A DNA stretch of 64,000 bases from Planctomycetaceae bacterium (GTDB taxonomy: Bacteria; Planctomycetota; Planctomycetia; Planctomycetales; Planctomycetaceae): contig JAWKTX010000007.1 in NCBI GenBank assembly GCA_041398825.1, forward strand, positions 248,001 to 312,000. The letters are read 5' to 3'. Positions 26,592 through 36,346 of this stretch are shown piece after piece. The notes below the pieces were generated by a model. That model was given only the letters and a program-made list of their open reading frames with translations. It ran no database searches and was not told the origin of the DNA. Within the stretch, counting starts at the first letter, position 1. The number at the start of each line of letters is the position of its first letter. The position numbers and the translations under genes were made by a program.

Positions 26592-29294
26592 TCATAAATC
26601 CGTATCATCACGGTTATCCAGAATCGCTCGCACGATGCGGCAGAAGGACTCAGGCGTAAATGGCTTTTGAATGAAGGCAGCCTCAGTGGCATCGATTCCG
26701 TAAAGACTGACCGCGTCCTCCGTATAACCACTCATCAAGAGGATCCGAATTCCCGGTGCCCTGGCTCGAATGGCCTGGGTGATTGCATCGGCACCAATAT
26801 CGGGCAGGACAACATCCGTAGCAACCAGACTTAAGACCGTTGCATTATTGTGAATGGCATCGAGTGCTTCCTGACCGTTTCTGGCAGCGAGTACGTTGTA
26901 TCCACAGGTGCGAAGTGAAATGACGGCAAGGTCACGGACTGAATCGTCGTCTTCCACAATCAGAATCGTCTCGTTTGGTCGTGCCCGAAATGATTCCGGA
27001 AGGCTGTGAGCAACTGTACTTTGCGGGGCAAGCGGCAAATGAACTGTCACAGTCGTTCCTTCGGTGGAAGAGCTTTCGATGCTGATGTCTCCGCCCGCTT
27101 CCTCAACGATTCCATGAACGACCGACAACCCAAGACCAATTCCATGCCCCGCTTCTTTGGTTGTAAAGAATGGGTCAAAGACGCGGTCTCTTATGCCTGC
27201 CGGAATGCCGGATCCCGAATCGCAAATCTGTAATCGCGCAAACAATCTGGTGTCCTGAGTGTTATCGACGGAGCCGACATCAGGCGGCATTGTCCGAAGA
27301 AGAATTCGCCCGCCTTTGGGCATGGCATCCTGTGAATTCAGACACAGATTGATCACGACCTGTTCGAACTGCAGGGGGTCGATACGAATTCGGAGTGGTT
27401 CCGGATAGAGGTCCGTGGTAATCCGAACATTCTCACCAAGCATTCGTTCCAGAACGGGAAGCGTGCTTACCAGACACCAGTTAATGTCTGTTTCGATAGG
27501 TTCAAAATTCTGACGTCGGCTGAAGGTGAGCAGTTGACGAGTCAATTGAGTGGCTCGATTGCCGGCTTTGCTGATTTCGGCGATCAGCTTCGCTGACGGA
27601 TCCGATGGTGGCAATGATGTCAGCAGCAGCTCACTGTACCCCATAATGACCGTCAGCAGATTATTGAAATCATGCGCAATGCCTCCTGCGAGTCGACCAA
27701 CCGCTTCCAGCTTTTGTGCATGCCGCAACTCTGCTTCGATTCGTCGTCGTTCAGTCAGGTCATGGATGCTGATCAGCGTGACCTGCTCACCCTGAAAAAC
27801 CAGTCCACTCGCAGTAATTTCGACCGGCTTGGTCGTGCCATCCAGGCAACGCAGCACAATATCATTGCTGACGCGATTATTCTGTAAATTCAGTACCCAT
27901 CGATTGCGATCCTGTTGCACGTCGAAGTCCGGAAGCGGTGCTCGACTTCGAATGAGGGAATCCAGCGGCAGCCCTACAACATGGGAAGGCTTCTCTGCTC
28001 TGATCAGAATTTGTGCGGCGCTGTTGCAGAAACGGACACTGCCATTCGAATGAATAATGACAGCATCCGGGACGGCATTCAGTAGCGCGCGATGTCTTTC
28101 GTCGCTCACTCGAAGGGCATCTTCGATCAGGCGTTGTTCTGAGACATCCTGACATGTGCCGGAAACTGCGACGACCTTCTTGTCGTGTCCATGGATGATT
28201 CGGCCACGAGCTCGCAGCCATCGCGTATCCCCATTCCTGCGGGTGATTCGATAAATGTGATCGAAAGGCGTTCCCGCCCGCATGGATTCCGAAAGACGAC
28301 TTGCTACCAGTTGCCGATCTTCCGGGTGAATAAGATTTAAGTAGGACGCGAAGTCCTTCGGGACTTCATCCTCATTCAGACCGAAAATCCGGACCAAACT
28401 TTCAGACCACGAAACGCGATCGGTGCAGGCATCCCAGTGGAAGCTTCCCATGTTGCCAATCTCCTGGGCTTCGATCAGTCGGGATTCAGACTGTCTGACT
28501 GCTTGTTCCGCGTGAATACGGTCGGTAACATCGACGGCAAGTCCGATGACGCCGACGATGCTCTCGTTTTCATACGATGGCAGGCGGTTGATCTGTAACC
28601 ACCGCAATCCCGACGCGGTTTCAACGGCTTCGACCGAACCGTTGACCTGAATACCATGCCGCATTACGGTGATTTCCGCGGCACTGGGATTCTGGCTTCG
28701 AGTCAGTCCCAGTTCCTGATCCGTGTGTCCGATGATCTGGTCGGCTGTGAGTCCGAGCAACCTGGTCATTTCGCGGTTGACACGACGATAGCGATGGTCT
28801 GCATCCTTCACAAATATCGATGCCGGGACCGTGTCCAGAATCGTCTGCAGTTTGCGACGTTGTGTCAAAGCTTCTGTCTGCCAGCACGGCTGCTGGCTTT
28901 CCGGACTGTCACTGACGGGGACGCTGTCCCAGATCCAGAGGCGTGAATGGGAACTCTGTTGTGCTGAGGGTGCCGCATCCTGTGAGACGATTTCGTAACA
29001 GCGACCAGTAATCACTGGAGACGTCGCATCGCTGTTCCGAATCCTCGCTTTGCGAGTACCAAGACACTGCAAATGAAACGCGTTTATCGTCGTGATGGCA
29101 AGTGGCGTCGTCTGTTGAGAATTCGATCCGTCGAATTCAGATACCCATTCGACCTGCAGACTCAGCTTTTCAGGCAGGTTCGCTGAATTCGGCCTGGCAA
29201 GGAGCAACCACGCCTCATTGCAGGCCACGACATTGGATTCAGAATCGGTAATGCAGGCCGGTATCGGGAATACGTTGATGATTTTTGAGAGCAT
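26592..29294 (-). CDS. Soluble hybrid sensor histidine kinase with multiple PAS domains and receiver
   Basis: 900 aa without membrane helices. PAS-like domains lie at about residues 5-120, 150-265, 270-395 (with its PAC segment) and 400-520. The histidine-kinase core has the phosphoacceptor helix (LAGGIAHDFNNLLTVIMGYSE) and the ATPase boxes (NLCLNSQDAMPKGG, DSGSGIP, GHGIGLGLSVVHGI). A C-terminal receiver (~775-895) has ILIVEDDDSV and the acceptor Asp in VATDVVLPDIG. It is likely a cytoplasmic sensor of redox, ligand or energy state with internal phosphotransfer. No response-regulator gene is adjacent, so output is through a distant partner. It is convergent with the DUF1501 gene, 33 bp apart. 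Confidence 0.93.
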   Translation of the reverse strand: MLSKIINVFPIPACITDSESNVVACNEAWLLLARPNSANLPEKLSLQVEWVSEFDGSNSQQTTPLAITTINAFHLQCLGTRKARIRNSDATSPVITGRCYEIVSQDAAPSAQQSSHSRLWIWDSVPVSDSPESQQPCWQTEALTQRRKLQTILDTVPASIFVKDADHRYRRVNREMTRLLGLTADQIIGHTDQELGLTRSQNPSAAEITVMRHGIQVNGSVEAVETASGLRWLQINRLPSYENESIVGVIGLAVDVTDRIHAEQAVRQSESRLIEAQEIGNMGSFHWDACTDRVSWSESLVRIFGLNEDEVPKDFASYLNLIHPEDRQLVASRLSESMRAGTPFDHIYRITRRNGDTRWLRARGRIIHGHDKKVVAVSGTCQDVSEQRLIEDALRVSDERHRALLNAVPDAVIIHSNGSVRFCNSAAQILIRAEKPSHVVGLPLDSLIRSRAPLPDFDVQQDRNRWVLNLQNNRVSNDIVLRCLDGTTKPVEITASGLVFQGEQVTLISIHDLTERRRIEAELRHAQKLEAVGRLAGGIAHDFNNLLTVIMGYSELLLTSLPPSDPSAKLIAEISKAGNRATQLTRQLLTFSRRQNFEPIETDINWCLVSTLPVLERMLGENVRITTDLYPEPLRIRIDPLQFEQVVINLCLNSQDAMPKGGRILLRTMPPDVGSVDNTQDTRLFARLQICDSGSGIPAGIRDRVFDPFFTTKEAGHGIGLGLSVVHGIVEEAGGDISIESSSTEGTTVTVHLPLAPQSTVAHSLPESFRARPNETILIVEDDDSVRDLAVISLRTCGYNVLAARNGQEALDAIHNNATVLSLVATDVVLPDIGADAITQAIRARAPGIRILLMSGYTEDAVSLYGIDATEAAFIQKPFTPESFCRIVRAILDNRDDTDL

Positions 29295-29524
29295 CCTGAA
29301 GTTCCGAACGGCCTCACCAGCGATCGTTAAGGAGCGTAAGAGAATTCATCTGCAATCAGATGACGCCGATTTCAATTCCCTGAGCAGTCTAACCACGCGA
29401 TTAGTTCCCGGGGAAGTCGAGAGCGAACCGATCCGCCTTTGACGTGTCGGGTTCAGGGATTTCTGTCGGGGGTTTGTTCATCGGCTTGCAACAGGTGAAA
29501 GAGTTCGAGATATTCCGGCACCAG

Positions 29525-29598
<74 letters not shown>

Positions 29599-29637
29599 CT
29601 TCAGCTCTTGCTTGCCAGAATATGACTGTACCATCCC

Positions 29638-30681
29638 ATGTCCGCTTCCGCCAAAATGCGAGCTGTCAGATTTCACTCGCATGGTGAGCCCTCATCGGTT
29701 CTTCAGCTCGAAGAGGTTCCGAAGCCGGTTCCGGCTCATGGTCAGGTCCTGGTGCGAATGTTGACGGCTCCGGTCAATCCGTCAGATCTGATGTATATTC
29801 GCGGCCAGTACACCGTGCAGGCCCGGTGCCCGGCGATACCCGGTTTTGAAGGCGTCGGTGTTGTCGAACAATCCGGCGGAGGACTGAGGGGCAGAATCTT
29901 CACGGGAAAACGAGTCGCCGTGCTCAGCAAAGAGGCTGGAAGCTGGGGCGAATACGCCGTCGCTCCTGCAGACCAGGTGATCCCGCTCGACAGTCGACTG
30001 ACCAACGCTCAGGCTGCCACGTTCTTCGTCAATCCGGCGACAGCATGGGTCATGACGCAGGAAGTGCTGAGAATTCCGCCAAATGAATGGCTGTTGCTCA
30101 GCGCAGCGTCCTCTGCACTGGGTTCAATGATTATCCGCCTTGGTGTGGCTTTGGGCTTCAGGACTCTTTGTATCGTCCGGCGCGAATCGCAGGTCGCGGC
30201 TCTCAGGAAAATCGGCGCTACAGAAGTCGTGGTGTTCGATGGTCGCGAAGAAAATGAAGCCGATTTTCAGGCAGGAATCGCGGACATCATGAAGGGGCGG
30301 GGCGTTTCTTTCGCCATTGACCCCGTCGGTGGGTTGACCGGATCGGCTATTGTTCGAAGTCTCGGGCCGAATGGGCATCTGCTGGTCTATGGTACCCTGA
30401 GCGGTCAGCCACTGAATTTTTCTCCACGAGCGCTGATGAATACCGGCAGCCGCGTGGAAGGGTTCTGGCTCGGCAACTTCATGGCCTCGAAGGGCTTGTT
30501 CTTCAAGCTTGGGCTGGTGCGTCGACTGGCTCGACTGGTCCGAGAGGGCACGCTGGATTCACCGATTCAGCAAGTTGTTCCCCTGTGCGATGTCAGAGAT
30601 GCGGTCATGCTGGCGGAACGAAGCGGCGAAGAATCCGCCAGGGGCAAGATTCTGATCCAAATCGCGGAAAACGCCGGTTGA
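29638..30681 (+). CDS. Zinc-independent MDR oxidoreductase, enoyl reductase/quinone reductase-like
   Basis: A 347-aa medium-chain dehydrogenase/reductase. The GroES-like N-terminal domain shows NPSDLMYIRGQY near residue 48 and PGFEGVGVVEQ near 70, the pattern of the trans-2-enoyl-ACP/CoA reductase branch. The Rossmann domain begins around residue 150 (LLLSAASSALGSMIIRLG) and DPVGG follows near 225. No structural or catalytic zinc cysteines are seen. It would reduce a C=C bond with NADPH. It starts 40 bp after the tRNA and is followed by ftsH about 200 bp on. Confidence 0.82.
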   Translation: MSASAKMRAVRFHSHGEPSSVLQLEEVPKPVPAHGQVLVRMLTAPVNPSDLMYIRGQYTVQARCPAIPGFEGVGVVEQSGGGLRGRIFTGKRVAVLSKEAGSWGEYAVAPADQVIPLDSRLTNAQAATFFVNPATAWVMTQEVLRIPPNEWLLLSAASSALGSMIIRLGVALGFRTLCIVRRESQVAALRKIGATEVVVFDGREENEADFQAGIADIMKGRGVSFAIDPVGGLTGSAIVRSLGPNGHLLVYGTLSGQPLNFSPRALMNTGSRVEGFWLGNFMASKGLFFKLGLVRRLARLVREGTLDSPIQQVVPLCDVRDAVMLAERSGEESARGKILIQIAENAG

Positions 30682-30877
30682 GAAGCCAATTGCGAACTTC
30701 GGCAGAGTTGGCTACCTTCCGCAGCTGGTCAGGATTATGCGCGAGGATTGTGTATCTTCCGGGGGGCCCATCGACGGAAGCCGCCAGGCTTTCCCGAATG
30801 GCGACTCGGGATCAGGGGTGGATACTCTTGTCCGGCTGTCTCAAGGGCAGCTGTTTTTTATTTGATGGTTATCTGAG

Positions 30878-32953
30878 ATGCCGGGCATCTCACTATTCGC
30901 AGGTGCATCAGCCAAAATGACAAACCCAAACGGCGAGTCACCGTCGTCACCGGAAAAAAAGTCGCCAGAAGGCTCACCACCCTCGTCACAGCGCCCGGAA
31001 GAGTCCCCGCAACGTCCCCTGGGACCAATGGTCCTGGTGATCATTGCGTTGTTTCTGCTGACCGCGTATTACATGGTCAGCTCCGGGATGAACAAAGGCG
31101 TTGAAGTTCCGTACGGCTACTTTGTGAAACAAGTCGAAGCCGGAAACGTCGTCCTGGTCCGCCAGTATGGAGAAGTGCTGGCTGGCGAATGGAAACAAAT
31201 TCCCGCGGAATTGCCCGAGGGCTTCAAGGGCCAGTTGACCACAGAGTTTCACACCACCCTGCCAATGCGCCCGGCAGAAGATACAGAACTGCTTCCGTTA
31301 CTCAAGAAGCACAATGTCCGGATCAGTGCGGAACGAATGAACTGGACCGTTGGTCAGCAAATCATGGTCTGGCTCGCGATCTCAGGGGTTTTCCTGCTGG
31401 TCTTGTTTTTCATGATGCGGCGTACATCCGATCCGTTCGGTGGCGGCGGAATGATGGGTGGCTTCATTCGAAGCCCGGTGAAGCGGTTCGAAAAGTCCGA
31501 TAAATCGGCCAGCTTTGATGATGTGGCCGGTCTGAAGACCGCGAAGCAGGATTTGCAGGAAGTTGTGGAATTTCTTCGCAACCCCAAACGTTTTACTCGG
31601 CTGGGGGCAAAGATTCCAAAGGGTGTCCTGCTGCTGGGACCTCCGGGGACAGGCAAGACATTATTGGCGCGGGCAACCGCCGGCGAAGCGGGGGTGCCTT
31701 TCTTTTCAATCAATGGATCCGAATTTATCCAGATGTTCGTTGGCGTTGGGGCCACGCGGGTTCGAGACTTGTTCAAGACCGCTCGAGAGAATGCGCCCTG
31801 CATTGTCTTCATCGACGAAATTGATGCCGTCGGTCGCGTTCGCGGTGCCGGCGTCGGTGGTGGACATGACGAACGTGAACAAACGCTGAATCAGATCCTC
31901 AGCGAAATGGACGGGTTCCAGCAGTCAGACACCGTCATTGTTCTGGCGGCAACCAACCGAAACGATGTTCTCGACCCTGCGTTACTGCGTCCCGGCCGTT
32001 TCGATCGGCACGTAACCGTTGATCGCCCCGCACGCGACGGGCGTCTGGGGATCCTGAAAGTCCATACGCGGAAAGTGCCCTTGTCCAGCGATGTGGATTT
32101 GGAGGCGATGGCGAAGGCAACCATTGGCTATAGTGGAGCGGAACTGGAAAAGCTCGTCAACGAAGCGGCCATCAAAGCAGCCAGAGAAGAAAAACGCACC
32201 GTTGAAATGGAAGATTTTCTGTTCGCTCATGACCTGATCGTCATGGGAGCGCCACGGGACGAAGTGATGGATGACGAGCAGAAACGACTGACTGCGTTTC
32301 ACGAAGCCGGACATGCCATTCTGGGCTGGTTTCAGGATGGCGTGGATCCTGTGCACAAGGTTTCCATTATTCCTCGCGGTCGGGCACTGGGCGTTACTCT
32401 GTTTGCACCGGAGAAAGAGTTCCACAACGTGGGCGAGAAAGCTCTGCGTGCCCGTCTGATCATGATGATGGGAGGGCGTGCAGCAGAAAAACTCATCGTT
32501 GATGAATACTCTGTGGGTGCGCAAAACGACATTGAAAGAGCAACTCAGTTGGCGCGGAAGATGGTTGCCAGCTGGGGTATGTCTGACGAGATTGGACCTG
32601 TTTCATTCAAACAGTCTGAAGAACACCCGTTCCTCGGCAAAGAAATGCATTCATACCGAGAATTCAGCGAGGAAACAGCACGCCTGATCGACATCGAAGT
32701 TCAACGCATCATGCACGAAGCCAACGCAACAGCCATGCAAATGCTGACCGAACGACGTGATCAGCTGGATGCTTTGGCAGAAGCGCTCCTGGAGCGGGAA
32801 AACCTGGAGGTGGATGAGATCACGGCCATTCTGGGCCCTGCGCCGTTTACTCAAAAGACAAAGGACTCCGAGGCAGAAGACGCACCTGATGCGACCAGTG
32901 CTCCGGATGCAAATACCGATTCCGATCCTGCTCCGGATGAAGCCGGAACATAG
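30878..32953 (+). CDS. ftsH: ATP-dependent zinc metalloprotease FtsH
   Basis: 691 aa. Two membrane helices at about residues 50-67 and 160-178 flank a periplasmic domain. The AAA+ domain has Walker A GPPGTGKT (~254-261), Walker B CIVFIDEIDAVG and the second region of homology NRNDVLDPALLRPGRFD. The protease domain has zinc motif HEAGH (~474-478) and VDEYSVGAQNDIERAT with the third ligand region. It degrades membrane and short-lived cytoplasmic proteins. The C-terminus ends in an Asp/Pro/Ala-rich tail. An internal ATG at 30917 (MTNPNGES) is an equally possible start. Confidence 0.96.
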   Translation: MPGISLFAGASAKMTNPNGESPSSPEKKSPEGSPPSSQRPEESPQRPLGPMVLVIIALFLLTAYYMVSSGMNKGVEVPYGYFVKQVEAGNVVLVRQYGEVLAGEWKQIPAELPEGFKGQLTTEFHTTLPMRPAEDTELLPLLKKHNVRISAERMNWTVGQQIMVWLAISGVFLLVLFFMMRRTSDPFGGGGMMGGFIRSPVKRFEKSDKSASFDDVAGLKTAKQDLQEVVEFLRNPKRFTRLGAKIPKGVLLLGPPGTGKTLLARATAGEAGVPFFSINGSEFIQMFVGVGATRVRDLFKTARENAPCIVFIDEIDAVGRVRGAGVGGGHDEREQTLNQILSEMDGFQQSDTVIVLAATNRNDVLDPALLRPGRFDRHVTVDRPARDGRLGILKVHTRKVPLSSDVDLEAMAKATIGYSGAELEKLVNEAAIKAAREEKRTVEMEDFLFAHDLIVMGAPRDEVMDDEQKRLTAFHEAGHAILGWFQDGVDPVHKVSIIPRGRALGVTLFAPEKEFHNVGEKALRARLIMMMGGRAAEKLIVDEYSVGAQNDIERATQLARKMVASWGMSDEIGPVSFKQSEEHPFLGKEMHSYREFSEETARLIDIEVQRIMHEANATAMQMLTERRDQLDALAEALLERENLEVDEITAILGPAPFTQKTKDSEAEDAPDATSAPDANTDSDPAPDEAGT

Positions 32954-32966
32954 TCTGATGTCTGCT

Positions 32967-33008
32967 GAATTATGACTGTTGGATTATGACTGCTGAATCA
33001 TGACTGCG
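32967..33008. repeat. Three degenerate 14-bp tandem units after ftsH
   Basis: GAATTATGACTGTT, GGATTATGACTGCT and GAATCATGACTGCG follow one another between convergent ftsH and the TPR gene. There is no stem-loop with a T tract, so this is not a normal terminator. Confidence 0.7.
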
Positions 33009-33034
33009 CAGTTCAATCCACTCGGCGTTGATTC

Positions 33035-35806
33035 TTAGTGGCCCGGATGAAACTCGTCATCCTCATCAGAATCCAGGTCATCGAATTCGTCGGAATCGTC
33101 CATGTTGTCGTCATCCAGATCATCGAAGTCCGAATCATCAAGCTCCAGGTCATCGTCGTCATCACTAATCGGAAATCGCGCGCTCTGCCAGACCGCGCCT
33201 GGTGAATCGGTGTAGGACTCGTTGCTGATCAGCGTTTCCTCCACCTGTGCCGGCAGGCTGTGGCAGCGGGACTGCCAGCGCAGCGCGGTTTCAACCGCTT
33301 CGTCTTCGCTGGTAGCCAGAATCCCCCATTCAATCCCATAGGCCGTCCAGTCCGCTTCGGCGTCGAGCCGGTCATGATCCGAGTTCCACTGATCATCTAC
33401 CGGTTGATAGAGCAAACATCGGTACAAATGCACGCCTTCCTGCTGGGGCGTGTCTTCCCGCAGCGGCTGAAACCACCAGTCCGGCATCAGGGCAGACCGA
33501 AGCAGCCGCTCTTCAATCCTGTTCTGCAGGTCTGCATCCCGGAGTACGTTTGTCGCAACGTCTAACAGCCGTTCGAACAGCGACGCAATTCCATTGCCGC
33601 TTAGAAAATCAACCTGATGAAGCGGAGTCTGCATGACAAAATTGATATGCGGTTTCGCTCGTTCAATTCGATCCATCTGAACCAGTGTCACAGCCCGCAT
33701 CACCTCAAGATGCCATCCAGTTCCATGAGCTGCCTCTTCAGCAAGGTCAAGCAGCATCAGGCTTTCTTCGTATCGTTGCAGTTCGTACTGACAGACCGCC
33801 CGGTAATAACAAACCCAGGCTCGATTTTCTCCTCCCAGAGTTTCAAAACGATCCAGGTATGTCAGCGTCGAATCAAATTGTTGCAGGCGAAATGACAACA
33901 TGGCGGCATTAAATGCAATGCGATAGTCGTCTGCGCCTTCACGAAGGCTCAGGTCCAGTACGTGAAGCGCGTCTCGAGGTCGGTCTGTTTCCGTATACAA
34001 GTCTGCCAGCCGTTCGACGACGTCCGGCAAGGTTCGGTCCAGCCGGAAGGCTCTGGCAAAACATCGCTCGGCTTCGCCTGAATTGTTTTCCCGAAGATAG
34101 TGGTCACCCGCGCGCATATGATTGCGGGCTCGATTGCCATCCAGCGCCAGCGCTTTCAAATGCAGTTGTTCCGTTCGTTCAGCCGTGATTTTCTCAGCCA
34201 TGGACTTATTCGAGCTGTTTCGAAGAGCGTCGCCCAGTGCCCCAAGTACCGACAGAACGATGCCACGATCGCGGTGTGGCGCGGCGATGGAGTTCGCCCA
34301 CCTCCAGATCTCGTCTCCATCGCTCGCCGAACCAACCAGCCAGCCCATAATGTGGATCAAACCCGCGACATCGTCGTAATGGGTCGCCTGTGTGGTGGTG
34401 TAGCCCAGTACCTCATCCCGGATAGCCTGAAAGCTTTCCTCCGTCGGATCCGACATCAGTCCATTCATTTGCTCCCGAAGCTTCGTCAGTTCGGCTGCAA
34501 GTGGCGTCGCATTCTCAGTATCGCCGGCTTCATGGCTCGTTTCATCGCCGGACTCCAGATCGACAGCAGCACCCTCCGATTCGCCGAAACCATCATTCTT
34601 GATGCTCTCGGAAGGGGTTTCGCTGATCTTTGGAGCTTGTGTACCGGTGGCATCGCTGGCTTCGGCAATCTGTTTTTCCAGATCCACAAGAATTGCAATG
34701 GGTGAAGGCTTGCTGGATGACATCAGCACATCCAGTCGCCGGATTGTAAGCCAGTCATTCGCTACGCGGGCTCGTTGTTCCAGTTGTCTGGCCAATGCTT
34801 CGGCCTGCTTCTGCTGTCCCTCCAGCCGTTTGGCCGCAACCAGTCGTAAACGCGTTTCAAACCAGAGGTGTGTTCCACCGGACTTTTGCAAACGCTGGTC
34901 CCAGCGAGTCAGTATCTCCGTCGCAGTTGACCATTCGTGCCGCTGTACTGCAGCCAAAGCTCGATTCAGATCCATCGAATGTTCGAAGAAAGGACACTCA
35001 TCAGCAGATGGCATCTCACTGAAAACGCTGTCCTTTTCAAGTACAGGTTCTCTGCCCGCAGCAATCAGCACGTTATCCAGTTCAAGCAGCGTACGAATGC
35101 GGGCTTCGGTTTTCAGGCTCACCAGTTCGGACTGAGCAAATTCCAGAGCTTGCTCGTACTGAGCGATCGATTCATCGAATCGGCCATACAGAGCGTCCAG
35201 CCATGCGGCTTTGCCGGATGCGACCCAGCGACGATCGCCTCGGTCAGACCACGCGCCTTCATGTTCTGTAACCTGCCGACACTGATGCATCGCGATTTCG
35301 GCGTCATCTGCCGCCAGATAGACATCGCAGGCATATTCCCGAAAGCAGCCGATGCAGCCGAGTTTCCCGGTTCTGCGACATATCTGAATGCCATCAGCGA
35401 TGCAGGCGTGCATTCCCTGGGAATTGTAGCCCTCCAGATGACCGGTCGCTTCCGCCAGGTTTTCATACGCACAGGAGCTCATTGAATAGACAAGGTTCTC
35501 GTACTGCTCAATGGGAAAGTCCGCCTGAATCTGGCGAATCCGTTCTTCATCTTCCAGCAGTGCAATGAGTTCGATGGCACGTTCCCGCATCAGCTGAAAG
35601 TCGAGCAGGTATTGGGCCTGGTCCATCTGGAAGAATGTCCCCATCACATAATGATAGGCCCGTTGTTCGGACCGCGATTTTCGTCGCAGTTCTCCATAGA
35701 GTCGTGATGACGATGCAAATCGGCATGGCTTGATGAGAGCCCCGGCCTGATCCTGGAGTTCTTCCAGTTGCCGGGTAATTTCTGCTTCGTGTTCAGGATT
35801 GCTCAT
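33035..35806 (-). CDS. Large TPR-repeat protein with acidic C-terminal tail
   Basis: I prefer ATG 35806 (923 aa, MSNPEHEAEITRQLEEL) to a GTG 33 codons earlier. There is no signal peptide. Helical tetratricopeptide-like repeats occupy most of the protein, clearest at about residues 590-750 (AGDHYLRENNSGEAERCFARAFRLDRTLPDVVERLADLYTE, in pieces). A linker of Glu/Ser residues lies near 400-450. The last ~45 residues are almost all Asp/Glu/Ser (from DDDDLELDD to FHPGH). TPR proteins serve as protein-interaction scaffolds; the partner is unknown. Likely cytoplasmic. The gene is alone on its strand and convergent with ftsH. Confidence 0.85.
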   Translation of the reverse strand: MSNPEHEAEITRQLEELQDQAGALIKPCRFASSSRLYGELRRKSRSEQRAYHYVMGTFFQMDQAQYLLDFQLMRERAIELIALLEDEERIRQIQADFPIEQYENLVYSMSSCAYENLAEATGHLEGYNSQGMHACIADGIQICRRTGKLGCIGCFREYACDVYLAADDAEIAMHQCRQVTEHEGAWSDRGDRRWVASGKAAWLDALYGRFDESIAQYEQALEFAQSELVSLKTEARIRTLLELDNVLIAAGREPVLEKDSVFSEMPSADECPFFEHSMDLNRALAAVQRHEWSTATEILTRWDQRLQKSGGTHLWFETRLRLVAAKRLEGQQKQAEALARQLEQRARVANDWLTIRRLDVLMSSSKPSPIAILVDLEKQIAEASDATGTQAPKISETPSESIKNDGFGESEGAAVDLESGDETSHEAGDTENATPLAAELTKLREQMNGLMSDPTEESFQAIRDEVLGYTTTQATHYDDVAGLIHIMGWLVGSASDGDEIWRWANSIAAPHRDRGIVLSVLGALGDALRNSSNKSMAEKITAERTEQLHLKALALDGNRARNHMRAGDHYLRENNSGEAERCFARAFRLDRTLPDVVERLADLYTETDRPRDALHVLDLSLREGADDYRIAFNAAMLSFRLQQFDSTLTYLDRFETLGGENRAWVCYYRAVCQYELQRYEESLMLLDLAEEAAHGTGWHLEVMRAVTLVQMDRIERAKPHINFVMQTPLHQVDFLSGNGIASLFERLLDVATNVLRDADLQNRIEERLLRSALMPDWWFQPLREDTPQQEGVHLYRCLLYQPVDDQWNSDHDRLDAEADWTAYGIEWGILATSEDEAVETALRWQSRCHSLPAQVEETLISNESYTDSPGAVWQSARFPISDDDDDLELDDSDFDDLDDDNMDDSDEFDDLDSDEDDEFHPGH

Positions 35807-36346
35807 TTGCGATTGGCTTTTACAGAGTGAAACTGTCCGAAACTCGTGCGAATCGTTTGACGAGTTGCAGGCATGATCCTGTGCGATCATAAGAGCGTCT
35901 GACACGATTCAGTGACAGCGACGCGAAATGATCCCGCCGAACAGACAGATTGGCAAGCCTCGGGGTCTGAACGCATTGCGGCACTTCCGCACGAAGTAGT
36001 TCATGTTTTCCCATTCACCCCATCCACCGGACTCTGTTTGACACTGAAAAACCTAATTGCCAGACTCCCCCGGGCTCTGGGTTTGCGCAAACGGTGATCC
36101 TGACAATGCAGCAGTGCAGTGTCCTGACACGGAATTTGTGTTGTTCAGTGTTGTTGGACCGTCCGTAGCCTGCGACGTTGAACGAACGAGTCCTGGCGAC
36201 TGGCGACAAGACCGCATGACGGACGATTTCAATGTCAGAGATCTCGAAAAAACGCAATCCCTGTCCTGATGACAATTCGATTCGGTGCCACCGATGTGTC
36301 AGGCCGACACTCCCGGTCAGATCGACACGTTCATTAAAGATCCGTC
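35807..36346. other. 540-bp gap between divergent genes, no supported gene
   Basis: It contains the possible N-terminal extension of the TPR gene (to 35905) and short unrelated frames. I see no RNA gene or terminator. Confidence 0.45.
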
